From positions 248,001 through 312,000 of the forward strand of contig SVMX01000001.1 of assembly GCA_015067175.1 (NCBI GenBank): a DNA stretch of 64,000 nucleotides, given 5' to 3'. This DNA is from Oscillospiraceae bacterium (GTDB lineage Bacteria > Bacillota > Clostridia > Oscillospirales > Ruminococcaceae). Position 1 is the stretch's first letter, and the number at the start of each line of letters is the position of its first letter. Under the pieces are notes generated by a model. The model did no database searches, was not told where the DNA came from, and was given only the letters and a program-made list of their open reading frames with translations. This document shows positions 43,754 through 52,370 of this stretch, one piece after another. A program made the position numbers and the translations under genes.

Positions 43754-43779
43754 ATACCACATCATCAAAAAATTAACAA
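43751..43779 (-). promoter_or_regulatory. promoter of the moxR-DUF58 operon
   Basis: On the minus strand TTGTTA (43779-43774), 17-bp spacer, TATAAT (43756-43751). Confidence 0.65.
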
Positions 43780-43795
43780 CAGGTTTTTCAAAAAG

Positions 43796-45016
43796 TTATG
43801 GCTGCTTACAAATATCTTCAAAAAAAACGTGCAGCTCCGACGCGATATTTCCCGCATTAACCTCTCGCATAGTGCAGTTGGTCAGCGCTATCGTCACAAA
43901 TCCATCCGGATAAAACGCGATAAAGCCGTTGAAAACATCGGTATTTCCGCGATGAAAATAAATATCGCCGTCTGTGCGCATACCGAGTCCATAGTTATCT
44001 ATAGCGCTAAGCATCTCACGAAGTGAGCGCTTGCTGATAACATCGCCTGCAAAAAGGTGCGTTCCCCACTGATACAGGTCGTAGACGCTCGCATTTACCG
44101 AGCCGCAACCAAGAGAGGTGCTGAGGCTCATAGAAAGCGAGGTATCGTCATCATAGTAGCCGCGCGCAGTTGTATTGCGGAAATCATTGTTTGCTGTCAG
44201 CATATCGCAGCGCCCGAATATCTCACGCGACATATATTCCTGAAAGCTCTCGCCTGTCACCTGCTCCATGATAAGACCGAGCAAGTAATAATTGGTGTTG
44301 CTGTAGTTAAATCCATCGCCAGGAACATTGTGCAGACTGGGGTAGTTCAGATATTCTAGCAAAAACTCTCTTTCAAGCACTTCCTCGCTATCATCGCCTG
44401 TATCGGCAGCCGCCATATATTCCTCAAGATAATCCTCAGGGAAATACAAGGCGGGATTATTGATAAAATCCACCATGCCTGAGCGCATCTGCAGCAGATG
44501 TCGGATAGTAGTCATGCTTCCGTATTTGTAGTCGGGGAAATACTCGTCTATCGTATCGTCAAGCCCGAGCTTCCCCTGCTCTGCTAGCTGCAAAACAGCA
44601 GCCGCAGTCATCTGCTTTGAGATAGAGCCTATCTCGAAAGTGTCGTATGCCTTGCACTTTCTGCCCGTATTCTCATCAGCATAGCCATAACCCGAGGCAA
44701 GTATAATCTCATCGTTATAAGCCAGCAGCACAGCGCCCTGGAACTCGTTTTCGATGAGGTATTCCTCGGCTGCGTCAATAAATTCATCATAGTCGGAATT
44801 CGTCACGCATTCCGCTTCAAAGTCGCAGAAAAGCTTCGGCTCAGGCTCAGGTTCAGTTTCTATCACAGTTGCCTGTGTCTGTGTAAACTCCGACACAACT
44901 GCCGAGGTATGCACGCTCTCTGCGGCTTCGACTGTTTCCTGCTTTACGATATCAGCAGTATTGCTGCACCCTGAGAGTGCAATTATTATAAAAAATAATG
45001 CAATGCTTCTTTTCAT
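43796..45016 (-). CDS. serine hydrolase lipoprotein of the class C beta-lactamase/esterase fold
   Basis: 406 aa with a lipoprotein signal (lipobox ALSGC, Cys17), then an acidic linker and a beta-lactamase-like domain. The SxxK motif is Ser131-I-S-Lys134 in FEIGSISKQMT, the YxN motif lies in FNYSNTNYYLLG and HxG in FHRGNTDVFNG. Such proteins act as D-Ala-D-Ala peptidases, esterases or related enzymes outside the cell. True beta-lactamase activity is not implied. It is a single gene between moxR and the DHH gene. Confidence 0.87.
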   Translation of the reverse strand: MKRSIALFFIIIALSGCSNTADIVKQETVEAAESVHTSAVVSEFTQTQATVIETEPEPEPKLFCDFEAECVTNSDYDEFIDAAEEYLIENEFQGAVLLAYNDEIILASGYGYADENTGRKCKAYDTFEIGSISKQMTAAAVLQLAEQGKLGLDDTIDEYFPDYKYGSMTTIRHLLQMRSGMVDFINNPALYFPEDYLEEYMAAADTGDDSEEVLEREFLLEYLNYPSLHNVPGDGFNYSNTNYYLLGLIMEQVTGESFQEYMSREIFGRCDMLTANNDFRNTTARGYYDDDTSLSMSLSTSLGCGSVNASVYDLYQWGTHLFAGDVISKRSLREMLSAIDNYGLGMRTDGDIYFHRGNTDVFNGFIAFYPDGFVTIALTNCTMREVNAGNIASELHVFFEDICKQP

Positions 45017-45058
45017 TTATACCTCATATGCCGAATTGCTGAAAGCGCTAATATTATA

Positions 45059-45094
45059 AAAGCCGTCCGAGCACGAAAGTACACAGACGGCTTT
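45059..45094 (-). terminator. terminator of the DHH phosphoesterase gene
   Basis: AAAGCCGTC/GACGGCTTT stem with a weak T/A run on the minus strand. Confidence 0.6.
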
Positions 45095-45102
45095 GATGCC
45101 GT

Positions 45103-46122
45103 TTATTTTGCGGTAGCCTCTTCTTTGGCGCTTTCCTCTTTTTCGTTTCTTATATCGTCGATAACGTTAAGGAAAAGATTTTGAATAACGCGATTGAAAT
45201 CAATACTTATATCAAGCACCTTGCTCTCTACAGCAAAGCCGCCCGCCATTGATTTGTGTCCGCCGCCGCTGCCAATGCCTTTGAGTGCGGCAAGCACTAT
45301 CTGACCTGCGTTAAGCTCGTCCAACTCGGAACGAACAGAAAATTTAAATCCGTTTTCCTTGCGCGAATAAACAACGCAGAAATTAACAACATCGAGATTT
45401 AAAATAAAGTCGGACACCGTAGCAACAAACGCGTCGGCGCACGAGAAATTCAAAAATGCAAACGCAACGCCGTTGTAGATGTCGATATTCTTCATCGAAT
45501 CAACGAACGCCTCCAGCTCGTCATACTGGATAACGCCCGATTGGAAACGCCTTATCTGCTGGTTGTTAGCCTTCGGGAAAAGATACTTGTATATCTCAAC
45601 ATCAAGCTCTGTAACACCTCTGTTGAAATCCTTGGTATCCATCTTAAGACCGTAGAGCAAAGCAGTCGCAACATCCTGCGGCATTTCAATGTTGTAAAGA
45701 CGATAGTAGTCTGCGATTATGGTCGCACAGCTTCCAACGATACGGATATCCTTATACTTGCAGCTGACATTCTCATTGAAAACAGGATGATGGTCAATAC
45801 AAGCGATCTCGTCACCTACAAGATCAAGTATATTCGCGTTACCCTTCTGCGAGTCAACGGTGATAATGTAGTCATCGGGCTTCATATCCTTGAGATCCTT
45901 ATCGGTCGTCATGGATATACCGAACTCTGAAACCATGTTTGCGGTCGCCGTACGCTCAACATTACCGTGATGGCAGATGGTCGTGGGGATATTGAATTTA
46001 CCGAGAAGCACCTGCAGACCGAATGCGCTGGCAATAGCGTCAGGGTCGGGGAAGTTATGCGTCTGGATAAACACGCGATGTCCTTTTAACAGGGTGACAA
46101 GCTCACTGAGTTTCGGGGGCAT
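45103..46122 (-). CDS. DHH/DHHA1 phosphoesterase, NrnA-like
   Basis: 339 aa. It has the DHH-superfamily metal motifs: THNFPDPDAIASAFGL, TVDSQ, CIDHHPVF and the C-terminal DHHA1 signature GSGGGHKSMAGGFAV. NrnA-like proteins degrade nano-RNA and 3'-phosphoadenosine 5'-phosphate, and related ones cleave pApA or pGpG, the products of c-di-nucleotide breakdown. That would fit this phosphodiesterase-rich region, but the substrate is inference. AAGGAG lies just before the ATG. The C-terminus is a Lys/Glu-rich tail. Confidence 0.88.
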   Translation of the reverse strand: MPPKLSELVTLLKGHRVFIQTHNFPDPDAIASAFGLQVLLGKFNIPTTICHHGNVERTATANMVSEFGISMTTDKDLKDMKPDDYIITVDSQKGNANILDLVGDEIACIDHHPVFNENVSCKYKDIRIVGSCATIIADYYRLYNIEMPQDVATALLYGLKMDTKDFNRGVTELDVEIYKYLFPKANNQQIRRFQSGVIQYDELEAFVDSMKNIDIYNGVAFAFLNFSCADAFVATVSDFILNLDVVNFCVVYSRKENGFKFSVRSELDELNAGQIVLAALKGIGSGGGHKSMAGGFAVESKVLDISIDFNRVIQNLFLNVIDDIRNEKEESAKEEATAK

Positions 46123-46307
46123 TTAATACTCCTTCTGACAATTGAAGTATTGTCATTGTGATAACGCTGTCAGCCTTTCAGACCGACAAGCATAAATTAC
46201 CTAACACAATATTATTATAACATAATATCAGACAATAATCAATAGCAAAAATAAATATTTTTCACAAACCGCCACAAATACACAGTAAGTGATTTAGTGT
46301 GCAATTA

Positions 46308-47615
46308 TCAGGCTAAAGGATAATACACCGCGCAGCTGCCGTTTCTCTCAATTAAAATTCCGCCGTCATCATATATATCATAATTAAAACCATTATAGGC
46401 AGCAATAAGAGTGTAGACCTCATTTTTTCCAAGATCAAGAACGAAAAACGCATCTTCATCACAGCATAACCGTCCATATACAATATTGCCTTCTGCCGCT
46501 GCCCAATAAATACGCTCATATTTATTTTCAGAACATAGCTTCTGCAACGAATACACCATCTCACCGCCGTCAGTGTTATCGGTAATTCTCAGCTTAACCC
46601 CTCCCGCTTCGACCGTGAAGCGTTCATCATTTTCTCTCGCTTCATGTTCCCACTCCACATCTTCATAATATGGAGCATATTCACGAGTTTTCAGATCAAG
46701 CACAATGCGTTGGTTTACAGGGTATTGCTCGATCGCACTACACCAATTTTCGAAGATGATATGATCATCATAAATGCGATAAGGAACACCCTCTTGAATG
46801 CTGTAATAAATTACAGTATCAAAAACCTCTCCGCTGTCGAAATAATACACATTAATGTGTCCTTCATCGTCAAAGAAAAAGAGATGGTCCTCGTTCACAT
46901 AAAGAATACTGCCCAGACGTGACACATCACATATCCTTGTGACATCATCGGTCTCGATATTGATGCTGTAGACAGCGTCGTCATCAACACAGAAAAACAC
47001 CTCGTCGGCGTAGCACTTAAAACGGCGATAACTGCCGCCCTCAAACTCTGCGAGCATTTCAGCGACCTTTCCGTCCTTTACATAAAAGACCTTAGTGTAG
47101 TAACCCTCATACATAGGACCTGCAGCAACTAACTGATATGTCGCAATATAAAGCCAATCTGCTTTTTCGCTACCGATAAAATGGCAGTTATAATTAAGAT
47201 ATGTATAATTTGTTGATATCAGCTCTTGTCTTTCTTCCTCGTCAAGCTCCTTTACATAATCCAACACCCATTCGTAGTCATCAAGCTTCGTCACGTCAAC
47301 AGGCGTATCATAGCCTATCTGCGCGGTTATGTCATCTTCGTCAGCTTCATACTTTATCTGCCATTCTATCTCCTTATATGTCGGATAAATAACATCTTTC
47401 TCTTCGGGCGAGTAAAGATCAACACCCGATGATGTATCCTCCGTTTCGGAGTTCGTTGGTTTCTGCGCTCCGTCAGTAACCGCCTCCGAAGCTGTCGGTA
47501 CTGTCGTTGCAGAAGCAGTCGTGCTCTGAGAAATGCTATCCTGTGGTGTAAGAGCTTCGCCCGAACAGCCTGTAAGCAGTACTATCGAAAGCAAAAACGC
47601 ATATCTCTTTTTCAT
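46308..47615 (-). CDS. lipoprotein of unknown function, probable beta-propeller
   Basis: 435 aa from ATG 47615 (AGGAGG upstream). Lipoprotein signal with lipobox LLTGC (Cys17), a Ser/Thr/Glu linker to about residue 75, then an acidic region with repeated beta-strand units of the type VYSINIETDDVTRICDVS and INVYYFDSGEVFDTVIY, as in DUF5050-like propellers. No catalytic motif is seen. Probably a surface-exposed sensor or binding protein. It has its own TTGTAT-N17-TATAAT promoter just upstream. Confidence 0.78.
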   Translation of the reverse strand: MKKRYAFLLSIVLLTGCSGEALTPQDSISQSTTASATTVPTASEAVTDGAQKPTNSETEDTSSGVDLYSPEEKDVIYPTYKEIEWQIKYEADEDDITAQIGYDTPVDVTKLDDYEWVLDYVKELDEEERQELISTNYTYLNYNCHFIGSEKADWLYIATYQLVAAGPMYEGYYTKVFYVKDGKVAEMLAEFEGGSYRRFKCYADEVFFCVDDDAVYSINIETDDVTRICDVSRLGSILYVNEDHLFFFDDEGHINVYYFDSGEVFDTVIYYSIQEGVPYRIYDDHIIFENWCSAIEQYPVNQRIVLDLKTREYAPYYEDVEWEHEARENDERFTVEAGGVKLRITDNTDGGEMVYSLQKLCSENKYERIYWAAAEGNIVYGRLCCDEDAFFVLDLGKNEVYTLIAAYNGFNYDIYDDGGILIERNGSCAVYYPLA

Positions 47616-47740
47616 GACATTTCCTCCTAGTTTTTGTGAGTTAATTATATCACTTAACAAAGTCGAATACAAGCGTTTTTGCCGAATTGTAACCGCTACG
47701 TAACCAAACTGTAATAATTTCTGTTTTTCGTCCGCGCCGT

Positions 47741-47769
47741 TTGACTTTCCCCTGCCATGGTGCTATAAT
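47741..47769 (+). promoter_or_regulatory. promoter of the APH-like kinase gene
   Basis: TTGACT (47741-47746), 17-bp spacer, TATAAT (47764-47769), 23 bases before the ATG. Confidence 0.8.
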
Positions 47770-47792
47770 GAAAAAACAAGGAGCTGATAAAA

Positions 47793-48800
47793 ATGCAGAG
47801 CTATTCAAAAAACAGTGAGGAAGCAAAAGTCATAGGATTGTTCTTCAGTGACGAGCCTGTCGGCTATGAAATAATACCTTTCAGCCGCGGCGATGAGGAT
47901 TACAGAGAGGTTATAATCGCACAGTGGGCTTCGGGAGAGAAAAAAGTTATCAAGCTTGCAGATAACGGGTTTACCTCACCAGAAAGAATAAAAGTATGGC
48001 AGCGCTGCGCCGAGGAGCACCGCAGGCTCGGCTACTACTGCCCCGAATTCATATGCGATAAAAACGGCAGCTTTCCTGTCATTGATTATAAAGGACACCG
48101 CTGCACGGTATTTGCAGAGGAGTTTTCAAAATATCCCACGGCTGAGCAGCTCGAAAAAGACAAAGTCGAGTTCCAAAACTGGTGGGACGACGCCATTACG
48201 ATGGTAGCAAGGATAGCGGCGGAAAAGCTTGATTTTGCCGAGTTTCCGTCGGGCTATTGCCTTTTTGAAAGGTTCTGCGAGACCGATAAAACCGACGAGG
48301 TGATAGAAGTAGCGCTTGACTGGAAAAAATATGCCGATACGCTGCCTGTGGAGTTTCACGAGCAGATCGAAAGAATATGGAAGCTGTGGAACGACAACAG
48401 AAACGCGCTTGAGCCGATATACAAAACGCTGCCGACCTCGGTATTTCAGGCTGACATAAACAATACCAACATACTTATGGACGAAAACGGAAAGTTTGTC
48501 GGAATACTCGACTTTAACCTCTGCGGCAGAGATGTGTTTTTGAACTATCTTTTCAGGGAGTGTCGGATCGAAATTTCTTGTTTTCAGCAGACGTTAAAGA
48601 CCGTAAGCGCGGTATACAAATTTTCCGATATAGAAAAGCTTGCCGCACCGCTTATATTCAGATGCGTTGAGCCGCTGTTTTACAACGCTCTCGACTATCT
48701 GAAAGAGGCAGGTGAGGACAAGGAAAAGATAAAACTATGCCTTGACAGAGCGGAGCATGAGCTTACGGCGGACTTTGATTTTGCAGCTTATATGGGATAA
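47793..48800 (+). CDS. aminoglycoside phosphotransferase (APH)-fold kinase, substrate unknown
   Basis: 335 aa. The catalytic loop reads VFQADINNTNIL (Asp and Asn in the H/Q-x-D-x(4)-N pattern, with Gln-Ala for the usual His-Gly) and the metal-binding segment is VGILDFNLCGRD. The N-terminal lobe is degenerate. The family includes antibiotic, choline and homoserine kinases, and nothing here indicates drug resistance. AAGGAG precedes the ATG. It is a single-gene unit, followed by an IS-like relic. Confidence 0.78.
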   Translation: MQSYSKNSEEAKVIGLFFSDEPVGYEIIPFSRGDEDYREVIIAQWASGEKKVIKLADNGFTSPERIKVWQRCAEEHRRLGYYCPEFICDKNGSFPVIDYKGHRCTVFAEEFSKYPTAEQLEKDKVEFQNWWDDAITMVARIAAEKLDFAEFPSGYCLFERFCETDKTDEVIEVALDWKKYADTLPVEFHEQIERIWKLWNDNRNALEPIYKTLPTSVFQADINNTNILMDENGKFVGILDFNLCGRDVFLNYLFRECRIEISCFQQTLKTVSAVYKFSDIEKLAAPLIFRCVEPLFYNALDYLKEAGEDKEKIKLCLDRAEHELTADFDFAAYMG

Positions 48801-48819
48801 AAAAGACCTGAGAGTTATA

Positions 48820-48926
48820 TGGACTGAACCAGTAAAAACGGACAATGACAAAAAAGACCTCCTATGGTATAATGAAAATATGGACTGAACCACTTTGTGC
48901 AGACAGCACAAAGTGGTTCAGTCCAT
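48820..48926. mobile_element. relic of an IS3-like element end and long palindrome
   Basis: TGGACTGAACCAGTAAAAACG at 48820 resembles the terminal inverted repeat of IS3-family elements, and TGGACTGAAC recurs at 48881 inside a 47-base palindrome with two 21-bp perfect arms and a 5-base loop (48880-48926). A TATAAT-like box lies between them. No transposase frame remains. Confidence 0.5.
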
Positions 48927-48947
48927 GTCATCGGAGGAGCATACTTT

Positions 48948-50882
48948 TTATACAGCCTTGCTGTTATTGTTTGAGATAAACTCAACAAAATCGCGCTGAG
49001 GAATAGGCTTTGAGAAATAATAACCCTGAATATAGTCGCAGTGCAGGTCTGAGAAACGCTTCACCATCTGTTCGGTCTCTATACCCTCAACAACTATCTC
49101 CATTTCCATCTGCTTGAACATTCTGATAAAGTTCTCGAGGAAAACGCTCATATGAGGGTTGTCCTGATTGTTTACGAATGTGCGGTCAAGCTTTACTATC
49201 TTAAGCGGAAGTGAAGCAACACGCTCGATGTTTGAATAGCCTGTTCCGAAATCGTCAAGCGAGAAAGAAATTCCCGCTTCGCTCAGCTTGCGGAGATTCT
49301 CCGACATAGCCGACATATCATAGTTTGCAGCAGTTTCGGTTATCTCAAGATTTATCTGCGAGACCGATACGTTGTACTTTTCAAGCATTGCAAGGATATC
49401 ATCGGCAAGAGTGCTCTGCATACACTGAGCTACCGAAAGGTTTATCTCTATGTATTCAAGCCCCAGCCGCTCGAACTCATCGCTCGCAATAAAACGGCAC
49501 ACCTCTTCAAGCACGATGCTACCTATCTTATGGATAGTACCGTTTCTCTCTGCCGCCGTAATAAACAGATCAGGCGGCACAAAGCCGTGAACATCGTCTA
49601 TCAGACGAAGCAGCGCCTCAGCCGAGGTAAACCTCTGCTTAGCTACCGAATATATCGGCTGATAGTATACCTTAAAACTTTCATTCTGCAGTGCTCTGTC
49701 AAGGATATCGTCCATCTCGTTCACAAGGCTGAACTCTCTTTGAGTAAACAGCTCCTCAGCGTACACTACATCACCGGTTCTCGGCACTTTTTCGTGGAAA
49801 TCATTGCCGAAAGAAATAAGTGAGTTGAAATCGTGCAGATCCTCGGGAAGTCGCGCAACGCAAATCACCGCATTCAGCGAGACCTCGATATTTTTAGAAT
49901 ACAGCTTCTCTTTCAGCAGCTCATTAACCTCAAATGCGTATTTTCTCACCTTATCGGTGTTGAAGCCGTTGATAACAACGCGGAAGCGTCCTCTGTCAAG
50001 GTAATAAACATTCGCATAAGCATTAAGTCTGCGGTTTATTCCCTCAATATAATTGCCTATTCTTCTGAGCAGCTGCGTCGTTTCATCGTAGCCTAGAATA
50101 TGATAGATAGAATTATAGCTTGAGATATTTACAAGGATCATCGTCACATGATTCTTGTTCATAAACGCCTTTTTCATGTTATCGGCATAGAAGCTATACT
50201 TCTTCTGCTGTGAAAGCGTATCGATAAAAAGCTCGGGGCGCTGTATAACGGTAGACATGATAAGTATACCGAGCGCATTTGCAAATATTGCAACGAGCGA
50301 GTGCGGATAGAACTGTCTTACAATAAAGGAAGCAATAGTCAGGGGCAACATAGATGCCAACGCAAGCATCTGGTGCTTTTTGAACAGCTCCTTGTTGTCA
50401 ATAACATAATAAATAGAAACAAGAATGTAAACGCCTGCACCCAGGTAGTGAATCCAATTCGAATGAACGGTCTCAATACCATTCTCAAATGTAAACATCC
50501 AGCCATTGAACACATTAACAACAACACAAACGATATTTACAAGGTATGGAATACACATCAGCATCGAGCATATAGGATACTGCCTCATCTTATGCCATGT
50601 CTGCGCAAGGCTTATTACATATAAGAAATACATCACCGCAGCAAAGTCATGCGACAGCACATACAACGACTTCACTATCATAAACGCAACGTCATTTCGA
50701 CAGCCTGCGGCATACATAATTATCTGTGCACATTCAAAAACAGCGGCAAGCAGCGTCGTGCCGACCATAGAAAGAAAAACAACGCTCGACATATCCTTAT
50801 ACATCTTGCGGTAAATACTGGTGAGCAGCACTATGAGCAAAATAGCAAGCGCCGCAATATCAAAATGCACCAACAGTCCCAA
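48948..50882 (-). CDS. membrane c-di-GMP phosphodiesterase (7TM-degenerate GGDEF-EAL)
   Basis: 644 aa. Residues 1-215 hold about seven membrane spans of the kinase-type 7TM sensor. A degenerate GGDEF follows (YYLDRGRFRVVI in place of the signature). The EAL domain from about residue 395 has all key residues: SAEALLRL, the Asn in EINLS, EITETA, LDDFGTGYSN, KLDRTFV, VEGIET and QGYYFSKPI. It should therefore hydrolyse c-di-GMP to pGpG. The only possible start is a TTG (an in-frame TGA lies three codons upstream) with GGGAG 9 nt before it. Confidence 0.92.
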   Translation of the reverse strand: MGLLVHFDIAALAILLIVLLTSIYRKMYKDMSSVVFLSMVGTTLLAAVFECAQIIMYAAGCRNDVAFMIVKSLYVLSHDFAAVMYFLYVISLAQTWHKMRQYPICSMLMCIPYLVNIVCVVVNVFNGWMFTFENGIETVHSNWIHYLGAGVYILVSIYYVIDNKELFKKHQMLALASMLPLTIASFIVRQFYPHSLVAIFANALGILIMSTVIQRPELFIDTLSQQKKYSFYADNMKKAFMNKNHVTMILVNISSYNSIYHILGYDETTQLLRRIGNYIEGINRRLNAYANVYYLDRGRFRVVINGFNTDKVRKYAFEVNELLKEKLYSKNIEVSLNAVICVARLPEDLHDFNSLISFGNDFHEKVPRTGDVVYAEELFTQREFSLVNEMDDILDRALQNESFKVYYQPIYSVAKQRFTSAEALLRLIDDVHGFVPPDLFITAAERNGTIHKIGSIVLEEVCRFIASDEFERLGLEYIEINLSVAQCMQSTLADDILAMLEKYNVSVSQINLEITETAANYDMSAMSENLRKLSEAGISFSLDDFGTGYSNIERVASLPLKIVKLDRTFVNNQDNPHMSVFLENFIRMFKQMEMEIVVEGIETEQMVKRFSDLHCDYIQGYYFSKPIPQRDFVEFISNNNSKAV

Positions 50883-50942
50883 GCACGATCACTCCCATAT
50901 ATTTTTTTGCACTTAATGTCATGCATTTAACAACCTAAATTA

Positions 50943-50971
50943 ATTATAACACAGATTTGACATTTAATCAA
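50943..50971 (-). promoter_or_regulatory. promoter of the EAL gene
   Basis: On the minus strand TTGATT (50971-50966), 17-bp spacer, TATAAT (50948-50943). Confidence 0.7.
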
Positions 50972-51111
50972 CAGCTTTTATTCGTCAAAACAACTATTTT
51001 TTCAACGCTTTTTTGTTTATGTTGAATAATTTTTTGTGTAACACATGAAATCGTTACACAAAAATTTCCATATTAAATTATCGACAAACTTAACAAACTA
51101 TCGAATATAAA

Positions 51112-51143
51112 ATATCCCGCAAGGCAACTTCCTTACGGGATAT
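51112..51143 (-). terminator. terminator of the unknown gene at 51183
   Basis: ATATCCCGCAAGG/CCTTACGGGATAT stem (one mismatch). The rest of the 300-base gap 50883-51182 is AT-rich, with the EAL promoter at its left end. Confidence 0.7.
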
Positions 51144-51182
51144 CTCTATGAAGTATAATACTGTAACAGCAAACCTGACCTA

Positions 51183-52295
51183 TCAACGTCCGCCTGACAT
51201 CTCATGGCCTTTCTTTTCAGATTCAGCCAATTTAGCTTTCTGCGCTCTTGTCATCAGCTTAGGTCTTAATGGAGTCTTTTGTGCAGGCTTTTTCGTCACC
51301 TGCTCCTCAGCCTGGATATCACTGAAATCCATACGCTCGTTTATCTCCTCGGAGGTTTTGACCGGTTCCTCGACCGCCTTAGGTACCTTCTTTTTACCCC
51401 AATCAGCCGCAGAAGCGTTCAGAGCGTCCACGCGATCATTCTCTAAAGTGCCGTTCTTATATGCTTCCATACGCCACAAGGTATCAGCGTGTTCAAGCTC
51501 CGCCTCTTCAAAACGCTTTGTGATCTCAGCTGCTTCTACTGCAACATCGTCAAGCAGCTTATCTTTTTCATTTTTTACAGTGTCAAGAAACTCTTCTCTG
51601 GTTGGGACATCCGCTGCGAATATAGCACAATTCTCCTCATATTTTCTATAATTATCGTTATAAAAATCGATTTCCTTCTGAAAAGCGCCAAACACAGAAT
51701 TCAATGCACGCTTAAAAATGTTGGGCTTCTTGGGAGGCTGAGGCTCGAACACACCATACGCATTAAAAGTGAGCGGTTCGCCTGTATAGCTCGTCAGCTG
51801 CAAAGGCTTATTATGTTTATCTTTTGTGCCATAGCCTGTGAAGCTGTATATACGGCTGTCTGTCATATCCGCACCGATGGCCATGAGGATATGAGCGGCA
51901 ACGCCGAGGTAATTCTTTTCGTTGATAGCTTCACCCTGATGGGGATAAGGCACAAGGTTTCCCTTCTTGTCTGTCTCCTGCACACGCTGAGCAAGAGTGC
52001 GAACATCGTCTACAGTAAGAGTATAAGAGTTTACTATCTTACCGAGCGTGTGGAAAAGAGGCATCGCCATATTGTCGATATGATACCTCGCGGAAAACTC
52101 CATTCCCTCACGCGCGTTGAAATCCACGCCGTCAATTCCATTATCTGCATATTCCCGCATATCATAAAACTGCGTATCACTCAGCAGTGTTGTCAAATGA
52201 GGCGTATAAGTATTGGGCTTAAGATTGTTAAGATACAAATATAATTTCTTATGGGAATCTTGATTTTTATCAAAATTAATATCAACTATTGACAT
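51183..52295 (-). CDS. unknown cytoplasmic protein sharing an ECF-like promoter with the gene at 20550
   Basis: 370 aa, no signal peptide or membrane span, family not recognised. The N-terminal half has aromatic/Asp motifs (TQFYDMREYADNGIDGVDF, GVAAHILMAIGADMTD). The middle has FEPQPPKKPNIFKRALNSVFG, resembling a segment of the 761-aa protein at 20550. The C-terminal third is charged, helical and ends with a basic, proline-dotted tail (KTPLRPKLMTRAQKAKLAE). AGAGGTG precedes the ATG. The promoter at 52360-52335 matches the TGTTAC-N16-CGTATAAA type. Role unknown. Confidence 0.75.
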   Translation of the reverse strand: MSIVDINFDKNQDSHKKLYLYLNNLKPNTYTPHLTTLLSDTQFYDMREYADNGIDGVDFNAREGMEFSARYHIDNMAMPLFHTLGKIVNSYTLTVDDVRTLAQRVQETDKKGNLVPYPHQGEAINEKNYLGVAAHILMAIGADMTDSRIYSFTGYGTKDKHNKPLQLTSYTGEPLTFNAYGVFEPQPPKKPNIFKRALNSVFGAFQKEIDFYNDNYRKYEENCAIFAADVPTREEFLDTVKNEKDKLLDDVAVEAAEITKRFEEAELEHADTLWRMEAYKNGTLENDRVDALNASAADWGKKKVPKAVEEPVKTSEEINERMDFSDIQAEEQVTKKPAQKTPLRPKLMTRAQKAKLAESEKKGHEMSGGR

Positions 52296-52334
52296 AATGC
52301 ACCTCTCTGTTTGATTTGAGCTTCTGTACCTTTA

Positions 52335-52360
52335 TACGCAGATGCCGAAAAAAAGTAACA
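52335..52360 (-). promoter_or_regulatory. ECF-sigma-like promoter (TGTTAC-N16-CGTATAAA), second copy
   Basis: On the minus strand TGTTAC (52360-52355), 16 bp beginning with T7 and CGG, then CGTA (52338-52335) continuing as TAAA. Spacing and flanks match the copy at 22919-22894. It lies 11 bases past the GH2 stop. Confidence 0.65.
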
Positions 52361-52370
52361 CGATCTATAA

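Noticed and set aside
47793-48800. Aminoglycoside resistance gene
   Set aside because: Only the fold-level APH motifs are present, in altered form; the protein is not close to any known resistance enzyme by eye and no mobile resistance context exists.
48948-50882. Active diguanylate cyclase in the EAL protein
   Set aside because: The GGDEF position reads LDRGRF, lacking the catalytic and metal residues.
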